This document shows positions 48,188 to 57,339 of a stretch of 64,000 nucleotides of DNA, in pieces. Position 1 is the first letter of the stretch. Every line of letters starts with the position of its first letter. The translations under genes were made by a program, and so were the position numbers. Below the pieces are notes generated by a model. The model was not told the origin of the DNA and ran no database searches. It saw only the letters and a list, made by a program, of their open reading frames with translations. Source of the DNA: Pseudomonadota bacterium (lineage in GTDB: Bacteria > Myxococcota_A > Polyangia > Polyangiales > Polyangiaceae); assembly GCA_023423895.1 (NCBI GenBank), contig JAFAER010000021.1, positions 1-64,000 of the forward strand, in the 5' to 3' direction.

Positions 48188-49779
48188 GACGCTTGTTTCT
48201 CGCGCATCCGTCGCAGGTACGTCCGCTGCACCTGCGCGGGATCGAGCCGGAGGTACTTGGCGAGCTCCGTGACGAAGCCACGGACGTAGACCATCGCCGG
48301 GAGGCTGTCGTACGTCTCGTCTTCGAGCGCGAGCAGGTGCGCCTTCGAGATCTTCGTGCGTGAGCTGATCTCGGCGATCTCGATGCCCTGCGACTCTCGC
48401 ACCTTGCGCAGGAGCGGCCCCGTGAACTCGGTGTCCGGTCCGATCTCGCGCGCGAGCTCGCTCTGCAGCATGAGCTGCTCTGCTGCGAGCGCCGGACGCG
48501 GCACCGAGTGCGCCTCGGGTCGATTCGCGTCCTGCTCGGGGAACATCGACAGGTCGTACGCGCGACGACGCACGGGATCGAGCAGGGTGTCGTGCGCCTC
48601 GTCGATGCGTGCCTGCGAGGCAGCGAGCTCCGTGTCGTCGAGGAGCGAGGAGGTCGCCAGCCCCCCGGTCGCATAGATCTCGCGCTGACGCTTGAAGGCG
48701 CGGCGAACCTCTTCGTCGTTCGAGGATCGCCCGATGCCGAGGACGCTGTAGTGATCCGGCGTTGCGAGGACGGGCGGGAGCGGCGGCGGCGGCTCTTTCG
48801 GTTCCGGCTTCGCGGTCGTGAGCGCGACGACGCGGCGAGCGATGCGCTCGATGTTCCGTGCCGCCTTCGACGTGGGGCTGTCGACGAGCAGCGGCCTGCG
48901 ACGACGCACCGTGAGCCAGACCGTGTCGTCGTGCTCGACCCAGCCGAGCTCGTCGAGCTGGACGCCGTAGTGACGCTTCGCCAGCCCGCACATCGCGCCC
49001 GCGAGCTCGAGGTCGGTGCGAACGCGCGTCTGATTCACCGTGAGATAGAGATGCGTCCGCGTCGCCTCCGCCCACGCGACCTCGGCGAGCGTGCGGTCGG
49101 TCTTCGCGATGAGCCGGACCAGCTCGAGCGGTGACGGGAGCCTCCCGATCTCTTTCGTCGCGCGGTCGACGAGCGACAGGCGGAAGCGATCCTTCACGAG
49201 CGAGCGCCGGAGCTTCCGCCGGTACGCAGCACGGACGAAGCGGTACGTCGCCTCGATTGCCGGCGGCTCGGGGACGGTGACGCAGATGCCGATGTCGGCC
49301 GCGAGCATCACGTCGAGTGCGAGATGCGCGTGGCCGGGGCCGACGTCGATCACGAGGTAATCGCACGGCAGCGCCTTGAGCTTGCTCAGCCAGCGGCTCT
49401 TGCGACCTGCGCGGAGCTGTAGCGGCGGATCGATCGCATCGTGCGGGCCGGGCAAGATGGACAGACCGGGCACGAACGTCGGCACGAGCGCCTTCGCCAT
49501 CTCCTCCGCGCTGTCGTCGCCTGGTGGATTGGCGTGTGCGGTCACACCGAACTGAGCGTGGAGGTTCGCGCCCGTCGGATCGAGATCGACGAGGATGACG
49601 CTCTTACCGAGCTGCGCGACGTAGACCGCGAGGTTCTGTGCGATCAGGCTCTTGCCGGCGCCGCCGCGGCCACCGCCGACGGCGAGCATGCGACGCGCGC
49701 CGCGAACCGCATCGACCTCGGAGAGCGAGTCGGGACCGAGGGACGGCGGCGGGAAGCTGGGTGTCAGGTTCTCGCTCAA
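48184..49779 (-). CDS. FlhG/MinD-like ATPase fused to a degenerate J domain and RodZ-like HTH
   Basis: 531 residues. Residues ~30-320 are a ParA/MinD/FlhG-type ATPase with deviant Walker A GGGRGGAGKS (K43), ILVDLDPTGANLHAQFG and YLVIDVGPGHAHLALDVML. A Pro-rich linker leads to a J-domain-like segment at ~342-410 (HYSVLGIGRSSNDEEVRRAF, LLDPVRRRAYDLS); the HPD motif that stimulates Hsp70 is missing (reads REIYA). The C-terminal ~454-525 is an HTH_25/RodZ-type domain (LLRKVRESQGIEIAEISSRT, KAHLLALEDETYDSLPAMVY, VRGFVTELAKYLRLDP) which in RodZ binds MreB. Suggests a polarity/positioning ATPase. ATG overlaps the upstream regulator stop; its stop overlaps the glycosyltransferase start. Confidence 0.9.
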   Translation of the reverse strand: MSENLTPSFPPPSLGPDSLSEVDAVRGARRMLAVGGGRGGAGKSLIAQNLAVYVAQLGKSVILVDLDPTGANLHAQFGVTAHANPPGDDSAEEMAKALVPTFVPGLSILPGPHDAIDPPLQLRAGRKSRWLSKLKALPCDYLVIDVGPGHAHLALDVMLAADIGICVTVPEPPAIEATYRFVRAAYRRKLRRSLVKDRFRLSLVDRATKEIGRLPSPLELVRLIAKTDRTLAEVAWAEATRTHLYLTVNQTRVRTDLELAGAMCGLAKRHYGVQLDELGWVEHDDTVWLTVRRRRPLLVDSPTSKAARNIERIARRVVALTTAKPEPKEPPPPLPPVLATPDHYSVLGIGRSSNDEEVRRAFKRQREIYATGGLATSSLLDDTELAASQARIDEAHDTLLDPVRRRAYDLSMFPEQDANRPEAHSVPRPALAAEQLMLQSELAREIGPDTEFTGPLLRKVRESQGIEIAEISSRTKISKAHLLALEDETYDSLPAMVYVRGFVTELAKYLRLDPAQVQRTYLRRMREKQAS

Positions 49780-50651
49780 CGCCCGGTGCTCCCGACGAAC
49801 TCCCGCGCGATCCGTGCACGACGCAGGAGGCCGAAGATCCGCGCTGCGAGCTCCGGGGTGCGGAACGGCTTCGGCAAGAAGTCGTCGCCGCCGCTCGCGA
49901 ACGCATCGACGAGGTCACGCGAGGTCGGCTGGCTCGAGAGGAAGAGGACCGGCACGTCGATGAAGCGATTGTCGGCGCGAATCTTGCCGACGAACTCGCG
50001 CGAGTCATGACCCGCAGCGTGCAGGTCGACGACGATCGCGTCGAAGGCGTCCACCTGCAGGCGCTCCTCGGCCCCGTTCGTGGTGGCGACGAGGTCTACG
50101 ACGAGCCCCATCTCCGCGAGCATTCCGCGGAGCTCGTCGCCCGCGCTGCTGTCGTCGTCGACGACGAGGACCCGCGCGCCGAACGGGATGCGCGTCGATT
50201 CGATGGGCGTCGACGCCGGGATGTCGTCGAAGCGCCGCGACCGCGGCGGAGCCTCGCTGACCGGCCCGTTGTCGATGGCGATGGGCACCTTCGCCGGCGC
50301 AGCCACGCTCGCGGGGGTCGGCATCCGAGGCGTCATCGAGGCCGGTCCCGACGACGGCGTGATCGACCGCGCCGCGCGCATGTGCTCGCTCCGCGCCGCG
50401 ACGAAGCCGACGAGCCGATCCCAGTCACGGCGCTCGAACTCGAGGTGGGGGTCACCGGCCGCGCAGACGGCGCGTGCCGCGGCCGCGGTCGCACGGCGCC
50501 GGGAGCCGATCTCGAAGATCGCGAGGACCCATTCGCCATCGCTCACGGCCTCGCCCTCCGGAAGAGGGAGCGAGCCCCGTGTCTCGGACAACGCCCCCGA
50601 CAGGGCGGCGATGTCCCCATAGCGAAAGATCACGCTACGCACGGAGGGCAT
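49776..50651 (-). CDS. Response regulator with N-terminal PilZ-like region
   Basis: 291 residues from the ATG ending at 50651. Residues ~1-95 are a small beta-rich domain (MPSVRSVIFRYGDIAALSGA, GEWVLAIFEIGSRRRA, HLEFERRDWDRL) that looks PilZ-like, but the RxxxR/DxSxxG c-di-GMP motifs are not evident, so binding is doubtful. A Pro/Ser linker follows. The receiver domain (~165-285) has VLVVDDDSSAGDELRGML, phospho-acceptor Asp in AIVVDLHAAGHDS, and LPKPF with the conserved Lys. First gene of a coupled operon with the ParA-J-HTH protein and glycosyltransferase; likely the input to that system. Confidence 0.85.
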   Translation of the reverse strand: MPSVRSVIFRYGDIAALSGALSETRGSLPLPEGEAVSDGEWVLAIFEIGSRRRATAAAARAVCAAGDPHLEFERRDWDRLVGFVAARSEHMRAARSITPSSGPASMTPRMPTPASVAAPAKVPIAIDNGPVSEAPPRSRRFDDIPASTPIESTRIPFGARVLVVDDDSSAGDELRGMLAEMGLVVDLVATTNGAEERLQVDAFDAIVVDLHAAGHDSREFVGKIRADNRFIDVPVLFLSSQPTSRDLVDAFASGGDDFLPKPFRTPELAARIFGLLRRARIAREFVGSTGR

Positions 50652-50770
50652 CTCTAGTCGCGGAGCGCGGCTCACGCAAAGGCCATGAATCCGGGCAGGG
50701 CGCGCGAGGTGCTCCTCGGATCGGGGAACAGGCCCGTTCCAGAGGGAGATCCGACCTGCCTGCCGCCTGG

Positions 50771-50806
50771 CTGGCACCTGGACTGGCACCTGGACTGGCA
50801 CGTGGA
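50771..50806. repeat. Tandem repeat, 12 bp x 3
   Basis: CTGGCACCTGGA twice, then CTGGCACGTGGA, in the divergent intergenic region (50652-50929) between the response regulator and the DsbA-like gene. It may be an array of regulator sites or simply a slippage product. Confidence 0.85.
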
Positions 50807-50929
50807 GGGGCGCGTCGCGACCTCACCGCGCTCATGCGTCTGGAGCCTCTTTGGGGCCATGCCGGAACGGCCGAGCGCGAGACCGAGTGCCCATCGCGAG
50901 CCCTTTTGGTAAGCTCCCGCGGCGATCCC

Positions 50930-51931
50930 ATGGCGATGCGAGCAATAACTGCCGTAGTTCTCGGGGCTTTTGCCCTTTCTGGGTCCACCTGCGGGAAGTC
51001 CACCGAGGAGCCCACGAAGGACAAGGTCGGCCCTGACGCGCCCATCGTCGCGCTCGATGGGGTCGATACGAATCAGCTCACCCAGCGCGAGAAGAAGGAC
51101 TGGAGCGGCTACGTCTCCGAGTTCATCTCGCCGTGCCCGAACGTGCCCGTCCCCATCGCCCAGTGCGTGAAGGAGAAGCGGGATTGCGACAAGTGCGCGC
51201 CGGCGGCGAAGTACCTCGTGAAGCTCGTCAAAGACGGGATGCCGCGTGAGCCGCTCGAGAAGAGCTACAAAAACCGCTTCGACCCGGACAAGGTCAAGAA
51301 CGTCCCGATCGACGGCTCGCCGACGAAGGGGCCGGAGAGCGCCCCGATCACGATCGTCGAGTTCGCGGACTTCCAGTGCCCGCACTGCGCCCAGACCGCG
51401 CCCGTCCTCGACAAGATCGTCGACAGCCGCAAGAACGAGGTGCGCTTCGCGTACAAGTTCTACGTTCTCGGGAAGTTCCCGAACTCCGAGAACGCCGCGC
51501 GCGCCGCGTATGCCGCCGGCAAGCAGGGGAAGTTCTGGGAGATGCACCATCTCATCTTCGCGAACCAGGACAACCTCACCCAGCAGGGCCTGGACGCGAT
51601 GGCGAAGGAGATCGGGCTCGACGTCGGCCGTTTCCACGCCGACATGCAGTCGCCCGAGACCGCCGACCGGATCGCGAAGGATCGCAAGCTCGGCGAGGAC
51701 CTCCAGATCGAGGGCACGCCGTCGATCTTCATCAACGGTCGCCAGTTCGACGGTCATCAGGACCTCAACGAATGGCTGAACCTGGAGCTCCAGATGATGG
51801 GGCAGAAGCCCGAGGCCGCAGCGTCGGGCTCCGGCGCCCCGGCGGCTGCCGCGGACGCGGGGGCGAAGACCGCCGCCGACGCGGGCAAGGCCTCGGCTCC
51901 GGCCACGAGCGCATCGGCTCCGAAGAAGTGA
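50930..51931 (+). CDS. DsbA/thioredoxin-fold lipoprotein
   Basis: 333 residues. Lipobox LSGSTC. A helical region with four Cys (SPCPNVPVPIAQCVKEKRDC, DKCAPAAKYL) precedes a DsbA-like thioredoxin fold: APITIVEFADFQCPHCAQTAP with active-site C150-P-H-C153, an inserted helical domain (GKQGKFWEMHHLIFANQDNL, ITMAKEIG-like), and the cis-Pro loop IEGTPSIFINGRQF. CPHC is the classic oxidase motif. A Pro/Ala/Ser tail ends the protein. Likely forms or isomerises disulfides in the Cys-rich lipoproteins common in this genome. Followed after 13 nt by an exonuclease gene, probably co-transcribed. Confidence 0.92.
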   Translation: MAMRAITAVVLGAFALSGSTCGKSTEEPTKDKVGPDAPIVALDGVDTNQLTQREKKDWSGYVSEFISPCPNVPVPIAQCVKEKRDCDKCAPAAKYLVKLVKDGMPREPLEKSYKNRFDPDKVKNVPIDGSPTKGPESAPITIVEFADFQCPHCAQTAPVLDKIVDSRKNEVRFAYKFYVLGKFPNSENAARAAYAAGKQGKFWEMHHLIFANQDNLTQQGLDAMAKEIGLDVGRFHADMQSPETADRIAKDRKLGEDLQIEGTPSIFINGRQFDGHQDLNEWLNLELQMMGQKPEAAASGSGAPAAAADAGAKTAADAGKASAPATSASAPKK

Positions 51932-51944
51932 TCGGAGTCGACGC

Positions 51945-52685
51945 GTGACGCGCTCGCTCGGGGATGGATGCGGGTGCTTCCCGACGGGGCGGCACTACCC
52001 GGGCATCGCGCATCTGCTCAAGGTCGCCATCCGCGGGCTCGCCGAGGGCTTCGCGCAGGACGCGCCGTGGCAAGAGCTCGACGTCGCGCTGCTCGACGTC
52101 GAGACCACCGGGCGCGACGCGTCCGTCGATCGAGTCGTCGAGGTCGGCATCGTGGTCGGCCGCAACGGCGAGGTCGTTGCCCGCTACAACTGGCTCATCA
52201 ATCCGGGCATCCCCATCCCGGCGGAGGTCGTCGCGATCCACGGGATCAGCGACGAGATGGTCAAGGACAAGCCGCGCTTCGAGCAGGTCGTCGCCGAGAT
52301 CGGTCAAGCGCTGCGCGGCTGCATCCCGGCGGCCTACAACGCTCTGTTCGATCGCGCGTTCATGATGAGCGAGTTCGCCCGCGCGAAGGCCGACACGGCC
52401 GGGATTCCTGCGCTCACACGCGACGTCGAGTGGGTCGACCCCCTCGTCTGGGCGCGCGACATCCAGCACGACGAGAAGTCGCGCGCCCTCGGCGACGTCG
52501 CGGCTCGGCTCGGCGTGAAGCTCGAACAGGCGCACCGAGCGAGCGACGACGCGGAGGCTGCCCTCCGGGTCATGTACGCGCTCGGTCGGGATCCTCGTGT
52601 CCCCCGCGCGTACGGCGCCATGGTCCAGGAGCAGCGCCGTCTCTCCCAGGCCCAGGCGGACCAGCGCCGAATGTGGCGCAGCTAG
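51945..52685 (+). CDS. DnaQ-like DEDDh 3'-5' exonuclease
   Basis: 246 residues from a GTG at 51945. Exonuclease motifs: LDVALLDVETTGRD (Asp/Glu, ExoI), AAYNALFDRAFMMSEF (Asp, ExoII; NxxFD type), and EQAHRASDDAEAALRVM (His/Asp, ExoIII). A family phrase PAEVVAIHGISDEMV is typical of DNA polymerase III epsilon homologues and RNase T-like enzymes. Probably proofreading or nick-processing; whether it is the main epsilon subunit cannot be told here. It follows the DsbA gene by 13 nt, an unexpected pairing. Confidence 0.92.
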   Translation: MTRSLGDGCGCFPTGRHYPGIAHLLKVAIRGLAEGFAQDAPWQELDVALLDVETTGRDASVDRVVEVGIVVGRNGEVVARYNWLINPGIPIPAEVVAIHGISDEMVKDKPRFEQVVAEIGQALRGCIPAAYNALFDRAFMMSEFARAKADTAGIPALTRDVEWVDPLVWARDIQHDEKSRALGDVAARLGVKLEQAHRASDDAEAALRVMYALGRDPRVPRAYGAMVQEQRRLSQAQADQRRMWRS

Positions 52686-52876
52686 AACGGAAGGGCCGCG
52701 CGCGGCATCCACGCGTCGTGAGCTACGTTCCCCTGCGGTCCGTAGGGACAGAAACGCTCGTCTCTCGGTCGCGACGTCATGCACACGAATGGCGAGGAGG
52801 CCGCGCGCCCGCCGGGCTTTCGCTCGACATTCGTTCAGACGGGAAGCGTCGGGTCGAGCAGACACGTTTTGTAGAG

Positions 52877-52905
52877 GTGACGCATCGCACAAGCTTCCCT
52901 ATATT
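52877..52905 (+). promoter_or_regulatory. Candidate sigma-70-type promoter of gltA
   Basis: -35 GTGACG (four of six matches to TTGACA), 17-bp spacer, -10 TATATT (five of six matches to TATAAT). An AT-rich -10 stands out in this GC-rich region. The start of transcription would be near 52912, giving a ~107-nt leader. Confidence 0.55.
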
Positions 52906-52931
52906 CGCGCTCCGCGCTTTTCCCTTTCCGC

Positions 52932-52955
52932 AGAAGCCCTTATCGAAGGGCTTCT
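52932..52955 (+). promoter_or_regulatory. Perfect 10-bp hairpin in the gltA leader
   Basis: AGAAGCCCTT / AAGGGCTTCT inverted repeat with a 4-nt loop (ATCG), about 20 nt after the predicted transcription start and 63 nt before the gltA ATG. No T tract follows, so it is unlikely to be an intrinsic terminator. It may be an operator palindrome, an RNA-stabilising stem, or part of a regulatory leader. Confidence 0.7.
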
Positions 52956-53018
52956 CCCGCGCCGCAGATTCCCGAAGAAAAACCGTCGGGGGACCAGACG
53001 TGAGGACGTGAGGCACCC

Positions 53019-54308
<1,290 letters not shown>

Positions 54309-54336
54309 GGCATTCCAGGGCCTCGGCCCCGAGACG

Positions 54337-54375
54337 GAGCGCGGTGTTGCTTGCAGCACCGCGCTCGTTTGCTTT
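54337..54375 (+). terminator. Rho-independent terminator of gltA
   Basis: GAGCGCGGTG stem (54337-54346) pairs perfectly with CACCGCGCTC (54357-54366) across a 10-nt loop and is followed by GTTTGCTTTGT. It lies 28 nt after the gltA stop. Confidence 0.9.
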
Positions 54376-54450
54376 GTGTGCCGCCGATGGGCGCCTGGAC
54401 GAGGCGAGCCCCGCTTGCCCGCTCTCGCTCGCGCCGCGCGGAGGCTGACG

Positions 54451-55530
54451 TCAGAGCACCGGCCAGAGGAAAGGCGCGAGGTGTTCCTTCAGCCATTCTC
54501 CTGCGAAGAGCAGCTCGAGAATCGCGAGGATGAGGAACGGCCCGAAGGGGATGCGTGCGCGAGGGGGCGCCGCTTCCGCTTCCTCGTCCTCGTTCGCCGG
54601 GCCTGCGGGGACATGCTCCGGGGCGGTCGCTTCGGCCTCTTCCCTGCCGCCGAAGCGCCGGCGGAAGAACGTGACGATGAACGCGTCGTTCTCGTCCTCG
54701 GTCAGCGGGTCTTCGGCGAGGGCTTTTTTCGCCTCCTCGTCGCCTTCGGCCGCGGCCTTCTCGAGCTCGCGGATGTCCTCGAGGACGGCGTCCGGGAGCT
54801 TCGGCTCGATCCCGAGCAGGCGCGTGATGCCGGCGTAGATCGAGCCTTGCAGCGCGCCGGCGAAGAGCGTGAAGACGGCGCCGGGCCAGCCGAACCACGC
54901 ACCCGCGAGCGCGAGCAGCTTGGCGTCACCGAGGCCCATCCCCGTCCTGCCGAGCAGGCCTTTGTAGAGGAAGATGAACGGGACGAAGATCCCGAGAAAA
55001 CCGGCAGCGGCGCCGATCAACGAGTCGACCGTGTCGAGCTCGCGTAGCGTCGCCGTGAAGATGCCGAGGACCGTCCCGCCGATCGTGATCGAGTCGGGAA
55101 GGAACATGTGCTCGGCGTCGATGAAGGCGGCCGCGACGAGGCCAAGGCAGAGCGCGAAGTCTGCGCCGTAGATGGCCGCGGCGCGCCCGAACGGCGTCGA
55201 GCCGGGGAGGTTCAGGATCACCACCTCGAAGATCGCCAACGAGAGGAGGCCTCCGATGAGCTCGACGAAGAGATAACGCGGGCTCATGCGGACGCCGCAG
55301 CAGCGCGCCCGTCCCCGGAGAACGACGTACGAGACGACGGGGATGTTGTCGTACGGCTGGACGGGTTTTCCGCAGCCCGGACAGTGCGAGGCCGGCCGCA
55401 CGACGCTCATCTCGCGCGGCACCCGGTAGATGACCACGTTGAGGAAGCTTCCCCAGAGCAGTCCGAAAGCGAACACCGAGCCGCGAAGCAGCCAGAGGGG
55501 AACAATCGCGAAGAGCTCGTCGAGGCGCAT
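54451..55530 (-). CDS. pilD: Type IV prepilin peptidase / N-methyltransferase
   Basis: 359 residues. N-terminal TM helix and the GSFLNVVIYRVP motif of the methylase domain. Zinc motif SHCPGCGKPVQPYDNIPVVS ... ARCCGVRMSPRY (two Cys pairs). Peptidase domain with aspartates in AAAFIDAEHMFLPD and the GxGD motif GMGLGDAKLLALAGAW. A ~110-residue acidic/Glu-Ala insertion before the last TM helix (EDENDAF, EEAEATAPEHVP) is longer than usual for PilD and is probably cytoplasmic. Processes and methylates type IV pilins and pseudopilins. Divergent from the YciO gene, 360 nt apart. Confidence 0.96.
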   Translation of the reverse strand: MRLDELFAIVPLWLLRGSVFAFGLLWGSFLNVVIYRVPREMSVVRPASHCPGCGKPVQPYDNIPVVSYVVLRGRARCCGVRMSPRYLFVELIGGLLSLAIFEVVILNLPGSTPFGRAAAIYGADFALCLGLVAAAFIDAEHMFLPDSITIGGTVLGIFTATLRELDTVDSLIGAAAGFLGIFVPFIFLYKGLLGRTGMGLGDAKLLALAGAWFGWPGAVFTLFAGALQGSIYAGITRLLGIEPKLPDAVLEDIRELEKAAAEGDEEAKKALAEDPLTEDENDAFIVTFFRRRFGGREEAEATAPEHVPAGPANEDEEAEAAPPRARIPFGPFLILAILELLFAGEWLKEHLAPFLWPVL

Positions 55531-55890
55531 CGAACCGGCGAAACGACCAAGCTAGCAGGCCGAAAGCGGCGGCGGCGCGCGACGAGCATCCCGGCGCGGC
55601 GTGACCAGGGCGGGTCGACCGCGGCATCCACCGCCCGAACCTGGACGCCGCCGGTCAGCCCGCCCGCGTCCTGCCTGGCCGTCCCGGCGGAGCATGATGC
55701 ACCAGCGCGCGCTCGCGCTCGCGCTCGCCTGCGGCACGGCTGGGCTCCGCCGCGGGAGGGGGCCGGCGATCACGGTGGACCGCTGCGTGGGCGCCTCGAA
55801 AGAAAGGTTTTGGCATCTCGCTCGTGCTCGGTCGCACGGCGGCCCCCAGCCTGGTACGGTGCGAGCCTTCCAGAAGTCGGGACAGGTCCG
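55531..55890. other. Divergent promoter region between pilD and the YciO gene
   Basis: 360 nt. Contains a GCTCGC-type repetitive stretch near 55710-55730 and presumably both promoters. Short frames are not credible genes. Confidence 0.45.
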
Positions 55891-56562
55891 ATGCTCGTTC
55901 AGATCAATCCATTCCATCCGGAGCCTCGCAAGATCCAGCGCGCCGTCGACGCGCTCCTGGCGGGCGAGGTCATCGGCTATCCGACGGACACCGTCTACGG
56001 GTTGGGGTGCGACATCTCGAACAAACGAGCCGCGGACCGCCTCTATCAGATGAAGGGGATGGACCGCTCTCATCCGCTCGCGTTCATCTGCCCCGATCTC
56101 TCGGAGATCGCGAAGTACGCCATCGTCGACAACCAGGTGTACCGGATCCTCAAGCGGTTCCTTCCGGGCCCGTACTGCTTCATCCTCGAGGCGACGCGCG
56201 AGGTGCCGCGGCTCCTCCAGACGAAGCGGAAGACGATCGGCATCCGGGTGCCGAACCACGAGGTGACGCGCAGCCTGGTGCGTGGCCTCGGACGCCCGGT
56301 GATCTCGACGACCGCGCAGCGCTCGGGGGCCGAAGTCCACGTCGACCCGAGCGAGATCGACGACGATTTCCCGGGCCTGGGTCTCGTCCTCGACGCCGGG
56401 GCAGGGGGGCTCGTCCCCACCACGGTCGTCGATCTCACCGTCCAGCCTCCCCAGGTCGTGCGTGAAGGCGTCGGGCCGGTCGACGAGTTCGTCGACGAGG
56501 CCCCGCGCTCCCTCCGCGGGATGCAGAAGGACATGCGGCAGCTCAAAGAAGAGTGGTCCTGA
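55891..56562 (+). CDS. yciO: YciO/YrdC-family protein (threonylcarbamoyl-AMP synthase-like)
   Basis: 223 residues from ATG 55891. YrdC-like fold: GEVIGYPTDTVYGLGCDI, QMKGMDRSHPLAFICPDLSE, FLPGPYCFILEATREVPRLL, RKTIGIRVPNHEVTRSL, PVISTTAQRSGAE. These phrases match the YciO subgroup more than the canonical TsaC (KxR motif differs), so activity in t6A tRNA modification is possible but not certain. Followed by the rightward envelope cluster at 56644, with 81 nt between. Confidence 0.92.
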   Translation: MLVQINPFHPEPRKIQRAVDALLAGEVIGYPTDTVYGLGCDISNKRAADRLYQMKGMDRSHPLAFICPDLSEIAKYAIVDNQVYRILKRFLPGPYCFILEATREVPRLLQTKRKTIGIRVPNHEVTRSLVRGLGRPVISTTAQRSGAEVHVDPSEIDDDFPGLGLVLDAGAGGLVPTTVVDLTVQPPQVVREGVGPVDEFVDEAPRSLRGMQKDMRQLKEEWS

Positions 56563-56643
56563 CCGCGTCGCGGGCGGGGCTCGAGGCAACCCGGCTGCGA
56601 CGGTCTTGTGCTGAGCGCCGCCGCAAGCGACTATACGTCGCCA

Positions 56644-57339
56644 ATGCGACGACACGGGCCCTCACGCCGTAGGACCACGTTCGTCGCGTCCGGCATCGTG
56701 CTCGGCGTGAGCCTGCTGACGGCGCGCGACGCGAAGGCTCAGTGTGTGGACGAGGAGCTCAAGCAGGAGCTCGTCGGCGGCCGCCACTATCGCGGGGTCC
56801 AGGAGCGTCTCTTCACGAAGGCGTTCCGTCACGAGCTGTCCGCAATGGGCGGCTATTACGGGGCGGACCTCTATTCGTCGAGCTGGCTCGCGGGCGGCGC
56901 GTACACGTTCCACTTCAGCGAGGATCTCGGGCTCGAAGCGAGCTTCCAGCTCACGCGCTTCCGGACGGCGGCCACGGACTCGTACGAGCGCCGCTACCCG
57001 CAGGTGCAGGTCGAAGAGCGGACGAACCGACCGGGCCGCCTCTATTTCGGCCACCTCGTGTGGAGCTTCGCTTACGGAAAGCTCCGCTGGATGGGCGGCG
57101 GGATCAGTCGCTTCGACTTCAACCTGGCGCTCGGCGCAGGCGTCACCGACGACTCCACCGCGCAGGGGCTCACCGGGAGCTTCGGCTTCGGGACGAAGTG
57201 GTATTTCGGCAAGTGGTTCGCCGTTCGGCTCGACGTGCGCGACCACATCTTGAAGGAGACGCTCATCGGGGAGGAGCATCTCGTCAACGACATCCTCGTC
57301 ACCGGCGGAGTCAGCATCTTCTTCCCGTTCGGCGGATGA
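56644..57339 (+). CDS. Outer-membrane beta-barrel protein (myxobacterial barrel family)
   Basis: 231 residues. Signal peptide (FVASGIVLGVSLLTARDAKA then QC). Barrel strands: VQERLFTKAFRHELSAMGGY, LAGGAYTFHFSEDLGLEASF, GRLYFGHLVWSFAYGKLRWM, FDFNLALGAGVTDD, FGFGTKWYFGKWFAVRLDVR, ending GGVSIFFPFGG. This pattern is that of the outer membrane beta-barrel domain family expanded in myxobacteria, which includes GltA/GltB-type gliding-motility barrels. First gene of a coupled four-gene rightward set (ATGA to the next gene). Role in motility is inference. Confidence 0.85.
   Translation: MRRHGPSRRRTTFVASGIVLGVSLLTARDAKAQCVDEELKQELVGGRHYRGVQERLFTKAFRHELSAMGGYYGADLYSSSWLAGGAYTFHFSEDLGLEASFQLTRFRTAATDSYERRYPQVQVEERTNRPGRLYFGHLVWSFAYGKLRWMGGGISRFDFNLALGAGVTDDSTAQGLTGSFGFGTKWYFGKWFAVRLDVRDHILKETLIGEEHLVNDILVTGGVSIFFPFGG

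Larger units (their letters stand above)
52686..53018. other. Leader and promoter region of citrate synthase
   Basis: 333 nt without a gene. It contains the promoter at 52877-52905 and the perfect hairpin at 52932-52955, both described separately. The first ~180 nt show nothing recognisable. Confidence 0.6.

Noticed and set aside
48188..49366. Leftward frame extending the glycosyltransferase frame upstream to 49366
   Set aside because: The upstream part is an out-of-frame reading of the ParA-J-HTH gene; the glycosyltransferase starts at the GTG overlapping that gene's stop.
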